Of a stretch of DNA of 64,000 bases, positions 36,471 to 45,376 are shown in pieces. The stretch is from positions 124,001 to 188,000 of the forward strand of contig CAYNRE010000055.1 in assembly GCA_964399535.1 (NCBI GenBank), given 5' to 3'. The position numbers were made by a program, and so were the translations under genes. A model generated the notes under the pieces. It worked only from the letters and a program-made list of their open reading frames with translations, was not told the origin of the DNA and did no database searches. Positions within the stretch are counted from its first letter, which is position 1. Each line of letters starts with the position of its first letter. Source of the stretch: CAYNRE01 sp964399535. Its GTDB lineage: Bacteria; Planctomycetota; Planctomycetia; Pirellulales; CAYNRE01.

Positions 36471-37646
36471 CTACCAGTAAAGCGATCCGGGCTCCCACGG
36501 CCAGTAGCTGCGGCGCGGTCCGCCGAAGCGCCATTCCAGGCCGAGGCTGATCGACAAATTGTTGATCGTGGCGGTCTTGCTGGCGGCAAAGGCCAGGTTG
36601 TCGAGCACGTCGAACCGCATTACCACCCGATCGCTCCAGCGGTACTTGATGCCGCCGCCGAAGGGGAGCGAGAAGAGGGTTTCGTGCAGCTTGCTGCGGT
36701 TGGCGTCGTAGTACAGCACATCGAACAGCCCCACGCCCACCTGAAAGTAAGGCCGCCAGCGGTTGTCGCCCATTGGGTAGTACAGCAGGCTGGTGTCGAA
36801 TACCCAGTTGTTGCTCCGGTCGGTGCCCGGTGCCACGGGGTTGGTGACGAGCCCGATCGAGGCGAACCCGAGCCGCGCTTCGGTACCCCAGTGCAGGTCA
36901 AAATCCCAGCCCAACCGACCGCCCGTAAAGAAGCCCTGGTGCTGATCGACCTGGTCGGGGATGAGCGCGTCGCCAAACATGCCCCCCATGAAGTAGCTGG
37001 CGCTCCACGGACGCCGGAGCCAGGTCTCGCCCGTCAGCGGTTGGTGGAACCGGGGCCAGGCCAGTTGGCGCTGACGGGCCAGGTGACTGCGAAGGGGTGT
37101 GCCATGCGCCGGCCCGATTGGCTCGGGCTGGGCGTAGGCTTCTTCTAGCGGAGGTTCGTCGGCCACGGCCCGCTCGAATTCCGAGGGCTCGGAGTCGGTA
37201 TAGACAGGCTCTTCGTCCTCCGGATCGGCCTCCGCGGCCTCGTCCATCGAGTCGGGGTCGGGTAGCCATTGGTCGGCCGGATCGCCCGCGGGGTTCGGCA
37301 ACTCAGGGATTTGGTCCGCGGCGGTTGTCTCGACGTGGGCTGCCAATCGGGGAGCGTTTGCCAGGAGCGCGGGACCGGATGCATCGGCCTGGTCGTCGGC
37401 CGAAAGGCTAGCCTCGGCGGGTATTGGGGAAGAGACGGCGGGGCGCGACCAGCGCAACCCCCGGGGGACCTCGTCGCCGGATGCGCTAACGCCGAGGGCA
37501 AACCGCATCGCCACCAACAGCGCAGCGCCGATCGCCCCCCTGCGCGGGCAGCGACGCCCACGCACAGGTCGCGGACCGAGGGCTCGGCGGTCGACCGTCA
37601 CGGTTGAGCTCGTTAGGGTTGGCGCGTGTGGAACCTGTTCCGCCAC
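36471..37646 (-). CDS. Outer-membrane beta-barrel protein
   Basis: 391 residues with a GTG start, which is uncertain because no ribosome site is visible. A basic N-terminus is followed by a short hydrophobic stretch (GAIGAALLVAMRFALGVSA) that could be a signal peptide. Residues 60-190 are a low-complexity acidic linker. The last 190 residues or so show alternating amphipathic strands (GGRLGWDFDLHWGTEARLGF, WRPYFQVGVGLFDVLYY, VVMRFDVLDNLAF) and end in ISLGLEWRFGG plus an aromatic-rich tail, as in 8-stranded OmpA-like or opacity-type barrels. The role is unknown. Confidence 0.75.
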   Translation of the reverse strand: MAEQVPHAPTLTSSTVTVDRRALGPRPVRGRRCPRRGAIGAALLVAMRFALGVSASGDEVPRGLRWSRPAVSSPIPAEASLSADDQADASGPALLANAPRLAAHVETTAADQIPELPNPAGDPADQWLPDPDSMDEAAEADPEDEEPVYTDSEPSEFERAVADEPPLEEAYAQPEPIGPAHGTPLRSHLARQRQLAWPRFHQPLTGETWLRRPWSASYFMGGMFGDALIPDQVDQHQGFFTGGRLGWDFDLHWGTEARLGFASIGLVTNPVAPGTDRSNNWVFDTSLLYYPMGDNRWRPYFQVGVGLFDVLYYDANRSKLHETLFSLPFGGGIKYRWSDRVVMRFDVLDNLAFAASKTATINNLSISLGLEWRFGGPRRSYWPWEPGSLYW

Positions 37647-38331
37647 GGTGCGAGGCCGGCCAAGAGGGCTGGCCGGAACTGACCGACGCGGCTCGGCAAG
37701 CAGCCGAAAAGTGTTTGACGAGACGAGGTTTAGATCGAATTGAAAGGCGGCGGATTATGCCGAGCGGGGCGGTTTGCGTCAACGGTGACTGGCTCCCCCG
37801 GCGATGCGCGCACTCCGGGGGCGATTGGCTTGGCCAGGGGTGGGGCGCCAAGCGGGGCCGGTCCCACCGTACCTGAGGGGTTGCTCAACAGCGCCGTTCC
37901 CCCGTCGGCCAAAGGGTTCCCCCCCGAATCCAATGTCTATTGGACGGCGACGGGGGGAGTTTGACTTTCCCAGTTCTCGCCATTAGTCTGGCACAGGTAG
38001 GGATTTAGTGGCTGGGATAGCCAGGTGGGACGCGGTAAGTGGGCAACTGGGCGGCGGCCTGAGCCGGGAGTTGGTTCGCGCGGCTGCCAAATGGTCGAAG
38101 TTCACCGTCCGATCGGGGGGTGTTGTCTCGTCGGTAGCTGGTCCTCGATCCCCTCGGCACTGCAATTCGGCCCGCGGCGCTGGCTCGAGCGGCCGTCGAG
38201 GAGTGGGCTGAACCTTATCCGTTCGCACATCGCAATTCCTTGTCGAATCGTTGGTTAGAATTGGTTGCCGGCCGATCTCTGCCAGCCGCAGTCACCCTCC
38301 TGAAATCGTTGGCCCCATGGCAGGCACCGCG
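37647..38331. other. Gene-free region upstream of the pilus locus
   Basis: Short frames on both strands have no family features. One CCCCCGG...CCGGGGG inverted repeat lies near 37795-37822. TTGACT near 37964 followed by a poor -10, and TAGAAT near 38255 without a -35, are the only promoter-like elements. It is divergent between the barrel protein (minus) and the first pilB (plus), so promoters for both are expected here. Confidence 0.45.
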
Positions 38332-40032
38332 ATGAGTTCGTTTGCCAATATCTTGCTGCGGCAAGGCGTAATCAGCCGCGACCAATTGCAAGAAGCCGAG
38401 CAAATGGCCAAAGCGTCGGGGATGACGCTGGCCGATTCGCTGGTGCGGCTGGGATACGCCACGGGCGAAGAGGTTACTCGGGCCATGGCCGAGGACCAGG
38501 GGCTCGACTACGTGAGCCTGGCCGAGGTTGTAATCCCCCCCTCGATCGTCGAGTTGGTTCCTGAGTCGGTGGCCCGGGAAAACTCGATCCTGCCGCTTTC
38601 CAAGGAAGACGGGGTGCTGCGGGTGATTGTGAGCGACCCGCAAGACTACGCCACGCTCGACAAACTGCGGTTTATTCTCGATTCCGACGTGCGGATCGCC
38701 CTGGCTCCCCGCGAGAGCATTCAGGAGGCGATCAACCGCTACTACGGGCAGACCGAGGGCGAAAGCGCCGACTCGATGCTGCAGGAGTTTACCGATACCG
38801 CGATCGACTTCACCGAAACCACGGAGGAGACCAAGCAGCAGGACGAAGCGCTCGATGAGTCGGCAGCCCCGATCGTGCGGCTGGTGCATTTGATCATCAG
38901 CGAGGCGGTCCAGTTGCGGGCCTCGGATATCCATGTCGAGCCGTTCGAGGACCGGGTCCGGGTCCGCTACCGGATCGACGGCGTGCTGGTCGAACGCGAC
39001 GCGGCCCCTCGCCGGCTGCTGGGGGCCATGCTGTCTCGCATCAAGATTCTGGGAAAGATGGACATCGCCGAGCGACGCCGCCCCCAGGACGGGCGGATCA
39101 AAATCACGGTCGGCACCAAGGATCTCGACCTGCGGGTGAGCGTGCTGCCGACCAATCACGGCCAATCGGTCGTGATGCGAATCTTGGATAAAGACAACAT
39201 TCGGGTGGGTATCAAGCAGCTTGGTATGGGGGATGAGGATTTCCGGAAATTCAAGAATCTGATTCGCCGCCCCAATGGAATCATCCTGGTCACGGGGCCG
39301 ACGGGTTCGGGAAAGACGACTACCCTCTACGCCGCCCTGAACGAGCTAAATCGCCCAGACCGCAAAATCATTACCGCCGAAGACCCGGTCGAGTACTACC
39401 TGCCCGGCATCAACCAGGTCGAGGTTCGGCACGCGATCGGGCTCGACTTTGCCCGGATCATCCGCTCGATGCTGCGTCAGGCGCCCAATGTGATTCTGGT
39501 GGGTGAGATGCGGGATTCCGAAACGGCGGAGATGGGAATTCAGGCTTCTCTAACTGGACACTTGGTATTCAGTACTCTGCATACGAACGATGCGCCCAGC
39601 GCTATTACGCGCATGGTCGATATGGGCGTTCCCTCCTATCTGGTGGCTAGCTCGGTCGTAGCCATCGTTGCTCAGCGTCTGGTCCGAGTCGTTTGCGTCA
39701 AGTGTAAGCAGCCGCACCAGCCGAGCGCCGCAGTGCTCGAGACGGCCGGAATTACGCCCGAGATGGCCGCCAAGGCCAAGTTTGCCAAAGGCAAAGGATG
39801 CGGGGCGTGTGGAAAACAGGGATACCGAGGCCGCATTGGTTTGTACGAACTGATGCTGATGACTTCCAAGGTGCGCGAAATGGCCTTTAAGAACGCTTCG
39901 TCGCAGGATATTCGTAAAGTCGCCCAGGGTCAGGGGATGCGAACTTTGTTCGACGACGGAGTCGCCAAGGCAATGCAAGGAATTACCACCCTGGAGGAGG
40001 TGTTCCGGGTAGCCAAACGCACGGAAGCTTAG
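38332..40032 (+). CDS. PilB/GspE-type assembly ATPase, first copy
   Basis: 566 residues from MSSFANILLRQGVIS at 38332; an ATG at 38317 is a close alternative. The N-terminal MshEN/GspE_N domain (about 1-150) is followed by the ATPase core: Walker A GPTGSGKTTT, the Asp box (IITAEDPVEYYL), Walker B VILVGEMRDSETAEMG and the His box HTNDAPSAITR. A zinc tetracysteine (CVKCKQ and CGACGKQGYRG) identifies it as a PilB/GspE assembly ATPase and not a retraction ATPase. It heads the pilus locus but is 633 bp from pilT, so it may have its own transcript. Confidence 0.95.
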   Translation: MSSFANILLRQGVISRDQLQEAEQMAKASGMTLADSLVRLGYATGEEVTRAMAEDQGLDYVSLAEVVIPPSIVELVPESVARENSILPLSKEDGVLRVIVSDPQDYATLDKLRFILDSDVRIALAPRESIQEAINRYYGQTEGESADSMLQEFTDTAIDFTETTEETKQQDEALDESAAPIVRLVHLIISEAVQLRASDIHVEPFEDRVRVRYRIDGVLVERDAAPRRLLGAMLSRIKILGKMDIAERRRPQDGRIKITVGTKDLDLRVSVLPTNHGQSVVMRILDKDNIRVGIKQLGMGDEDFRKFKNLIRRPNGIILVTGPTGSGKTTTLYAALNELNRPDRKIITAEDPVEYYLPGINQVEVRHAIGLDFARIIRSMLRQAPNVILVGEMRDSETAEMGIQASLTGHLVFSTLHTNDAPSAITRMVDMGVPSYLVASSVVAIVAQRLVRVVCVKCKQPHQPSAAVLETAGITPEMAAKAKFAKGKGCGACGKQGYRGRIGLYELMLMTSKVREMAFKNASSQDIRKVAQGQGMRTLFDDGVAKAMQGITTLEEVFRVAKRTEA

Positions 40033-40664
40033 AAACCCTCGACTACGAGGCCTCGTCTTTCGCTGCCGGCGTACGGTCAAGTCGCTAGCGGCGGGCAACC
40101 GCGCTGCTCTCTCGGCAGGCTTATGCTTCCGATGCCAGGCCAGGCCGTTACGGAACCTTGTCGCGATGCCCCAGGAACGGGGGGCACACCATGGCTGTTT
40201 GGGGTCGCACCAGACCGCGTTGACGGATATGTGCAAATGAACAGTTAGGTTCCAGCGTTCCGCATTCATTGGCCCGATCGGGGGGATTCAGGCAGGGGGT
40301 TTTTGTCAGTTGCCGGGCACCGGGCGAATAATGCGGCTGCGATGCGGGGGAGGTTGTATCCCGGCCGCTCAATGCGTTGGCCAGGCTTGCGGGGGCGGCC
40401 TGGTGCGCCAAACCGGTCGAGCGGGTTCCGCTTTCCGCCGGTCTTCGAGCGATTGCCGGTGGGAAAGGTGGGCCTAATTTTGGCTGGGCCCCGGGTGCGG
40501 AGTGAGCCGCTGGGGGGGCGGGTTGGCCCTGCCTGGGCTCGGTTCGCCGGTAAGGCGGGGGGGGCGCCCGGCGCGGTGGAATCTGAGCGATCCCGGGCGC
40601 TGGCCGGTCGGCCTGGTTTCGGTTCTGTGGCAGTTGAGCGCACTGCGGAGATTGAGAGAGGGCG
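40033..40664. other. Gene-free region between pilB and pilT
   Basis: 632 bp without a credible gene. A long minus-strand frame crossing this region is antisense to the pilus genes and has no family similarity. A short plus-strand frame starting at 40303 and overlapping pilT also looks spurious. The region contains the promoter-like pair at 40303-40332. Confidence 0.45.
40303..40332 (+). promoter_or_regulatory. Possible promoter of the pilT-pilB-pilC-pseudopilin genes
   Basis: TTGTCA (40303-40308) and AATAAT (40327-40332) are separated by 18 bp, each matching five of six consensus positions. The predicted start near 40339 would leave a leader of about 325 nt before pilT. It is one of few AT-containing spots in this gap; a chance match cannot be excluded. 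Confidence 0.33.
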
Positions 40665-41774
40665 ATGGGCACGATTCTGATCGACAAGCTGCTGCAGACG
40701 GTCGTTAACCAAAAGGTAAGCGACTTGCACATCTCCGTCGGGCAGCCGCCGGTGGTGCGGCTCGACGGCCACCTGCGGCGGCTGGAAACCAAGGTGCTCG
40801 AGTCGGAAGACACCATCGGCCTGATGAAGAGCATTACGCCCGAACGCTGCCAGCAAGAGCTGCAGGAGGTGGGGGGAACGGACTTCGGGTTTGCCTTTGG
40901 CGACCAGGCCCGGTTCCGCGTGGCGGTGTTCAAGCAAAAGGGCACGGTGGGAATGGTGCTGCGGCGCATTCCCAACGAGTTTCTGACCTTTGAGCAGCTC
41001 GGCCTGCCGCCGGTGGTGAGCGACCTGATTATGCGCCCCCGGGGGCTGTTTCTGGTCACGGGCCCGACGGGTTCGGGCAAGAGCACCAGCCTGGCCAGCA
41101 TGATCAACGTGATCAACCATACGGTCGACCATCACATCATCACGATCGAAGACCCGATCGAGTTTTACCACAAGCACCAGAAGTCGACGGTCAACCAGCG
41201 CGAGATCGGGGTCGACGTTCCCAGCTTTCCCGAGGCGATTCGCCGGGCGTTGCGAATGGATCCCGACGTGATCCTGGTGGGCGAAATGCGCGATCTGGCG
41301 ACGATCGAAGCCGCGATTACGGCTGCGGAAACGGGCCACGTGGTGTTCGGCACGCTGCATACCACGGGAGCGGAAGGAACCGTCAACCGCATCATCGACG
41401 TGTTTCCAACCACGCAGCAGGAACAGATTCGCGTGCAGCTTTCGACCTCGATCATCGGGGTGCTTTCCCAGGCGCTGCTGCCGCGCATCGGGGGCGGCCG
41501 CGTGGCCGCTTACGAGATGCTGGTGGTTACGCCGGCCATTGCGAACCTGATTCGCGAAAACAAAACCTTCCGCATTACCTCGGCCATTCAAACCGGGGCC
41601 AAGTACGGGATGCAGCTTTTGGACGATGCCCTGTTCAATCTCTGGAAGCGGGGCATCGTGGCCGAGGCCGACGTGGTCGCCAAGGCCAACAAGGTCGAGG
41701 ATCTGAAGACACGGCTCGCGCGGGCCAAGAAGGGAGTGTTCGAGGAAGAAGACCGCGACCCCAACGAGGATTAG
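40665..41774 (+). CDS. pilT: PilT-type retraction ATPase
   Basis: 369 residues, the usual PilT length. The N-terminal PAS-like domain opens KLLQTVVNQKVSDLHISVGQPP. The core has Walker A GPTGSGKSTS, the PilT signature AIRRALRMDPDVILVGEMRD with the GEMRDLATI Walker B, and His box GTLHTTGA. No zinc tetracysteine is present, unlike the flanking PilB proteins. PilT disassembles type IV pili; its presence argues for a retractable, pilus-like system in place of a pure type II secretion pseudopilus. GAGAGAGG precedes the ATG. Confidence 0.95.
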   Translation: MGTILIDKLLQTVVNQKVSDLHISVGQPPVVRLDGHLRRLETKVLESEDTIGLMKSITPERCQQELQEVGGTDFGFAFGDQARFRVAVFKQKGTVGMVLRRIPNEFLTFEQLGLPPVVSDLIMRPRGLFLVTGPTGSGKSTSLASMINVINHTVDHHIITIEDPIEFYHKHQKSTVNQREIGVDVPSFPEAIRRALRMDPDVILVGEMRDLATIEAAITAAETGHVVFGTLHTTGAEGTVNRIIDVFPTTQQEQIRVQLSTSIIGVLSQALLPRIGGGRVAAYEMLVVTPAIANLIRENKTFRITSAIQTGAKYGMQLLDDALFNLWKRGIVAEADVVAKANKVEDLKTRLARAKKGVFEEEDRDPNED

Positions 41775-41936
41775 CAACCGACGAGACCATGCGACACCGC
41801 TGGCGGCCCCTGCCGGGCGAGCCGCGGTGGGAAGCAGACCAACCAACCACGCGTTTGCAGCAAACCGGATGCGGAGCGATTCCGGCACGAACGTGGGCGC
41901 AGCGAGGCGCCCGAGACCTAGCGGGAAATTCGGCCC

Positions 41937-43658
41937 ATGGCCATGCGGCGTCTCGGACAAATCCTGGTCGACCTCGGTTTCATCACCGACGAGCAGCTCG
42001 AGCTGATCGTGGAGGAGCAGCAGCATCGGCCGGGCGAGTTGATCGGCAAAGTGGCCGAGAGCATGGGGCTGGTTACCGAGGAGCAGTTGGCCCAGGCGCT
42101 GGCCGAGCAAATGGGCATGCAGGTGATCAACCTGGGCGATACCACGGTGCCGCCCGAGGTGCTGGCCTATGTGACCGAGCCGATGGCGGTGCTCTACCGC
42201 ATCATTCCGGTCTCGTACAAAGACGGCACGCTCGTCGTGGCCATGTGCGATCCGCAGAAGCTGTCGATTCTCGACGAGCTGCGGAACTTTCTGGGCTACG
42301 ACGTGCGGGGCGTGGTGGCCACCGAGCGCGACGTACAGACCGCGCTGGGCCGGTACTACGCCACGGGCGAGGCCGACACGGTCGAAGGCCTGGTGGCCGA
42401 CCTGGAAAACGACAAGAAGCTGGCCGCCGCCGCGGCCGCGCTGGACAAAGACGGCCCGATCGACCTGACCAGCGTCGAGGCCCTGGCCGATAGCGCCCCG
42501 GTGCGCAAGCTGCTGAACATGGTCTTGCTCTTGGCCATTAAGGACCACGCCAGCGACATTCACTTCGAGCCCTTCGAAGACGAGTTCAAGATCCGCATCA
42601 AGGCCGACGGCGTGCTCTACGAAATGGTGCCGCCGCCGCGCCACCTGGCCTTTGCCATTACCACCCGCATCAAGGTCATGGCCAATCTCGACATCGCCGA
42701 GCGGCGGCTCCCGCAAGACGGCCGCATCGAACTGACCGTGGGGGGGCACCCGGTCGACTTGCGCGTGAGCGTGCTCCCCACCATCTTCGGCGAGAGCGTG
42801 GTGATGCGGGTGCTCGATCGCTCGGTGGTGAACCTCGATCTGCGGGCCGTGGGGATGGATGCCCGCACGCTGCACCATTTTCACGAAGTCATCGAAAAAC
42901 CCAACGGCATTGTGCTGGTGACGGGGCCGACCGGTTCGGGCAAAACCACGACGCTGTATTCGGCGCTTTCCGAACTCAACGACATTCGCGAGAAGCTGAT
43001 TACCACCGAGGACCCGATCGAGTACGACATCGACGGCATCATCCAGGTGCCGATCGATCATGGGATCGGGGTTACGTTCGCCTCGTGCCTGCGGGCCATT
43101 TTGCGGCAAGACCCTGACCGCATTCTGGTGGGCGAAATTCGCGACATCGAAACGGCCGAAATCGCCATCCAGGCTTCGCTCACCGGCCACATGGTGTTCA
43201 GCACGCTGCACACCAACGACGCTCCCAGCACCATTACCCGGCTGCGCGACATGGGGGTTCAGCCGTTTCTGGTCACGGCCACGGTCGAGGCCATTTTGGC
43301 CCAGCGGCTGGTGCGGCGGGTCTGCGCCCAGTGCCGCGAGGAAATGCCCCCCACCTCGGAAATGCTGGCCGACCTGAAGCTGACTCCCCAGGACATCGTC
43401 GGCAAAAAGTTCTACCGCGGCCGCGGCTGCGACGCCTGCAATCACACCGGCTACAAGGGCCGGGTCGGCATTTTCGAGCTGATGATCTTGAACGACGATT
43501 TGCGGGAAATGATCGTCAAGAACGCCAATACCGACGAGCTGCGCGAAGCCGCGCGGCGCTACGGCATGATTACCCTGCGCGAGTACGGACTGCAGCTTGC
43601 CAACGAGGGAATCACCTCCATGGAAGAAGTGATTCGCGAAACCATCGTCGAAGGATAA
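41937..43658 (+). CDS. PilB/GspE-type assembly ATPase, second copy
   Basis: 573 residues. The MshEN-like N-terminal domain (LGQILVDLGFITDEQLELIVEE) is followed by the ATPase core: GPTGSGKTTT, TTEDPIEYDI, ILVGEIRDIETAEI and HTNDAPSTITR, and the tetracysteine CAQC/CDACNHTGYKG. It shares the domain plan of the first copy but is clearly diverged, so the two are paralogues with possibly different pilin partners. This copy is closest to the platform protein (145 bp upstream of pilC) and is the likelier motor for the pseudopilins that follow. A start at the second ATG (41943) is possible. Confidence 0.95.
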   Translation: MAMRRLGQILVDLGFITDEQLELIVEEQQHRPGELIGKVAESMGLVTEEQLAQALAEQMGMQVINLGDTTVPPEVLAYVTEPMAVLYRIIPVSYKDGTLVVAMCDPQKLSILDELRNFLGYDVRGVVATERDVQTALGRYYATGEADTVEGLVADLENDKKLAAAAAALDKDGPIDLTSVEALADSAPVRKLLNMVLLLAIKDHASDIHFEPFEDEFKIRIKADGVLYEMVPPPRHLAFAITTRIKVMANLDIAERRLPQDGRIELTVGGHPVDLRVSVLPTIFGESVVMRVLDRSVVNLDLRAVGMDARTLHHFHEVIEKPNGIVLVTGPTGSGKTTTLYSALSELNDIREKLITTEDPIEYDIDGIIQVPIDHGIGVTFASCLRAILRQDPDRILVGEIRDIETAEIAIQASLTGHMVFSTLHTNDAPSTITRLRDMGVQPFLVTATVEAILAQRLVRRVCAQCREEMPPTSEMLADLKLTPQDIVGKKFYRGRGCDACNHTGYKGRVGIFELMILNDDLREMIVKNANTDELREAARRYGMITLREYGLQLANEGITSMEEVIRETIVEG

Positions 43659-43803
43659 CCGTCGAACAGATTACCGTCGAAGAAACCAGACTTGGTTCGT
43701 CGACGGTTCGTCGCCCCCCAAGAAAAGCCCCGCGCCAAAAAAAACTGGCCGGGCGGTGCCCGCCCCCGGGGCGAGCCCGCATTAGCCCGAAGAGGACCGA
43801 GCG

Positions 43804-45135
43804 ATGCCCACTTACCAATTCGAGGCGATGGATGCCCAGGGTCAAGAGATCAAGGACGTGATCGATGCGCCCAGCGAAGCCGAAGCGCAGCAGACGATCC
43901 GGCAAATGGGCTACTTCGTCACCAAGCTCACGGTGAAGAAGGCCCGCAAGACGGCCGCCGACAAGAAAAAGGGGAACAAAAAGGGAAAGACCTTCGCCAT
44001 CGGCGGGGTCAAGTCCAAGGTGCTGACCACCTTCACCCGGCAGTTGTCCATCCTGCAAGATGCCGGCCTGCCGATCCTGCGCTCGCTGCGCATTCTCGAG
44101 AACCAGTCCAAGCCCGGCCGGCTGAAAAACAGCCTGATCGACGTTTGCGAAGACATCGAGTCGGGCATGACCCTCAGCGAGGCCATGGGCAAGCAGAACA
44201 AGTGCTTCGACCGCCTGTACGTAAACATGATCAAGGCGGGCGAGGCCGGCGGTGCCCTGGAAATCATTCTACAGCGCTTGGCCGAGTTCCGCGAAAAGAG
44301 CGAGTCGCTCAAGCGCAAGGTCAAGGGCGCGCTGGTTTACCCCGTGGTGGTGGTGATGGTGGCCGTGGGCATCTTGGTGTTCATCATGCTCAAGATCGTG
44401 CCCACGTTCGAGAAGATGTTTGTCGAGTTCGAGCTGCCGCTGCCGGCCATGACCATGCTGCTGATCTGGATGTCGCAAACCACGGCCAAGTACTGGTACC
44501 TGCTGCCCACCGTGCCCGTGGCCCTGTGGCTCATGATCAAGCTGATCTGCAAGTTCCGCTATGGCCGCACCGGCTGGGACCTGTTCCTGCTCAAAATGCC
44601 GGTCTTCGGCCAGCTCATCGAGAAAAACATCGTGGCCCGCACCACCCGCACCCTGGGCACGCTGGTGGCCAGCGGCGTGCCGATTCTCGAAGCCCTGACC
44701 ATTGCCCGGGAAACCAGCGGCAACGCGATCTTCGAGAACATGTACGGCAAGATTCACAGCTCGATCCGCGAGGGGGAAACCATTTCGCGGCCCATGAAGG
44801 AAGCTTCGCGCCCCAAGTTCAATCCCGTGGCGGCCTTCTTCTGGGCCCTGTTTTGCGCGGGGCCGGTGGGGCTGCTGATGTACCTGATGAAGTGGAACCA
44901 ACGCATTGTCGACGACCTGGTCGTGAACATGGTCGACGTGGGGGAAGAGACCGGCGAATTGGACACGATGCTCTACAAAGTGGCCGACAACTACGACGAA
45001 GAGGTGGCCGTGCTCACCGAAAGCCTGGTGAGTCTGCTCGAGCCGCTGCTAATCGTGGTGCTCGGCGTCATGGTGGGTTTCATCGTCATTTCGTTGTTCT
45101 TGCCGCTGATTAGCCTGATTCAACACTTGTCGTAA
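43804..45135 (+). CDS. PilC/GspF-type inner-membrane platform protein
   Basis: 443 residues with the two repeated GspF domains: the first about 72-195 (FTRQLSILQDAGLPILRSL ... MIKAGEAGGALE), the second from about 275 (ARTTRTLGTLVASGVPILEAL ... MVDVGEETGELDTML). There are three canonical membrane helices (180-200, 230-250, 410-440). Between GETISRPMKEAS and MVDVGEETGELD, residues about 337-370 contain an extra hydrophobic segment (FNPVAAFFWALFCAGPVGLL) in place of the short loop of standard homologues. PilC/GspF links the cytoplasmic ATPase to pilin insertion. A ribosome site (GAGGACCGAGCG) precedes the ATG. Confidence 0.94.
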   Translation: MPTYQFEAMDAQGQEIKDVIDAPSEAEAQQTIRQMGYFVTKLTVKKARKTAADKKKGNKKGKTFAIGGVKSKVLTTFTRQLSILQDAGLPILRSLRILENQSKPGRLKNSLIDVCEDIESGMTLSEAMGKQNKCFDRLYVNMIKAGEAGGALEIILQRLAEFREKSESLKRKVKGALVYPVVVVMVAVGILVFIMLKIVPTFEKMFVEFELPLPAMTMLLIWMSQTTAKYWYLLPTVPVALWLMIKLICKFRYGRTGWDLFLLKMPVFGQLIEKNIVARTTRTLGTLVASGVPILEALTIARETSGNAIFENMYGKIHSSIREGETISRPMKEASRPKFNPVAAFFWALFCAGPVGLLMYLMKWNQRIVDDLVVNMVDVGEETGELDTMLYKVADNYDEEVAVLTESLVSLLEPLLIVVLGVMVGFIVISLFLPLISLIQHLS

Positions 45136-45144
45136 ACGGGCCCG

Positions 45145-45233
45145 GCCGCATGCGCGGCTTGGCCCCAATTAAACACGCCCAGCCGCATGCGCGGCTTGGC
45201 CCCAAGGAAACTCGGCCCGGCCGCTCGAGCGGC
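45145..45233 (+). repeat. Three successive hairpins between pilC and the first pseudopilin gene
   Basis: A 24-bp unit (45145-45168) recurs exactly at 45182-45205, 37 bp apart. Each copy contains GCCGC-ATGC-GCGGC, a 5-bp stem with an ATGC loop. A third element at 45220-45233, GCCGCTCGAGCGGC, is a perfect 14-bp palindrome. The cluster starts 10 bp after the pilC stop and ends 144 bp before the pseudopilin start. No T-run follows, so simple rho-independent termination is unlikely; RNA stabilisation or differential expression of pilC and the pseudopilins is possible. Confidence 0.6.
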
Positions 45234-45376
45234 GGGGACCTTAACCAGCGCAACGGGCGCGGCTCCCGCGCAGCCCGACCGAGGGCGACTCCCCAGGAGT
45301 TTGCCCCCGCCGGGCCGAGCGAGGGCGGAGCGGTCCGCGAGCCCATTGCGACTGCCAAGCGCGGAGGAACTGAACG

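Noticed and set aside
40266..43445. 1059-codon open frame on the minus strand through the pilus ATPase genes
   Set aside because: It is antisense to pilT and pilB, which have complete catalytic motifs. Its sequence is His/Gly/Gln/Arg-rich with no recognisable domain, the expected result of strong GC bias at third positions.
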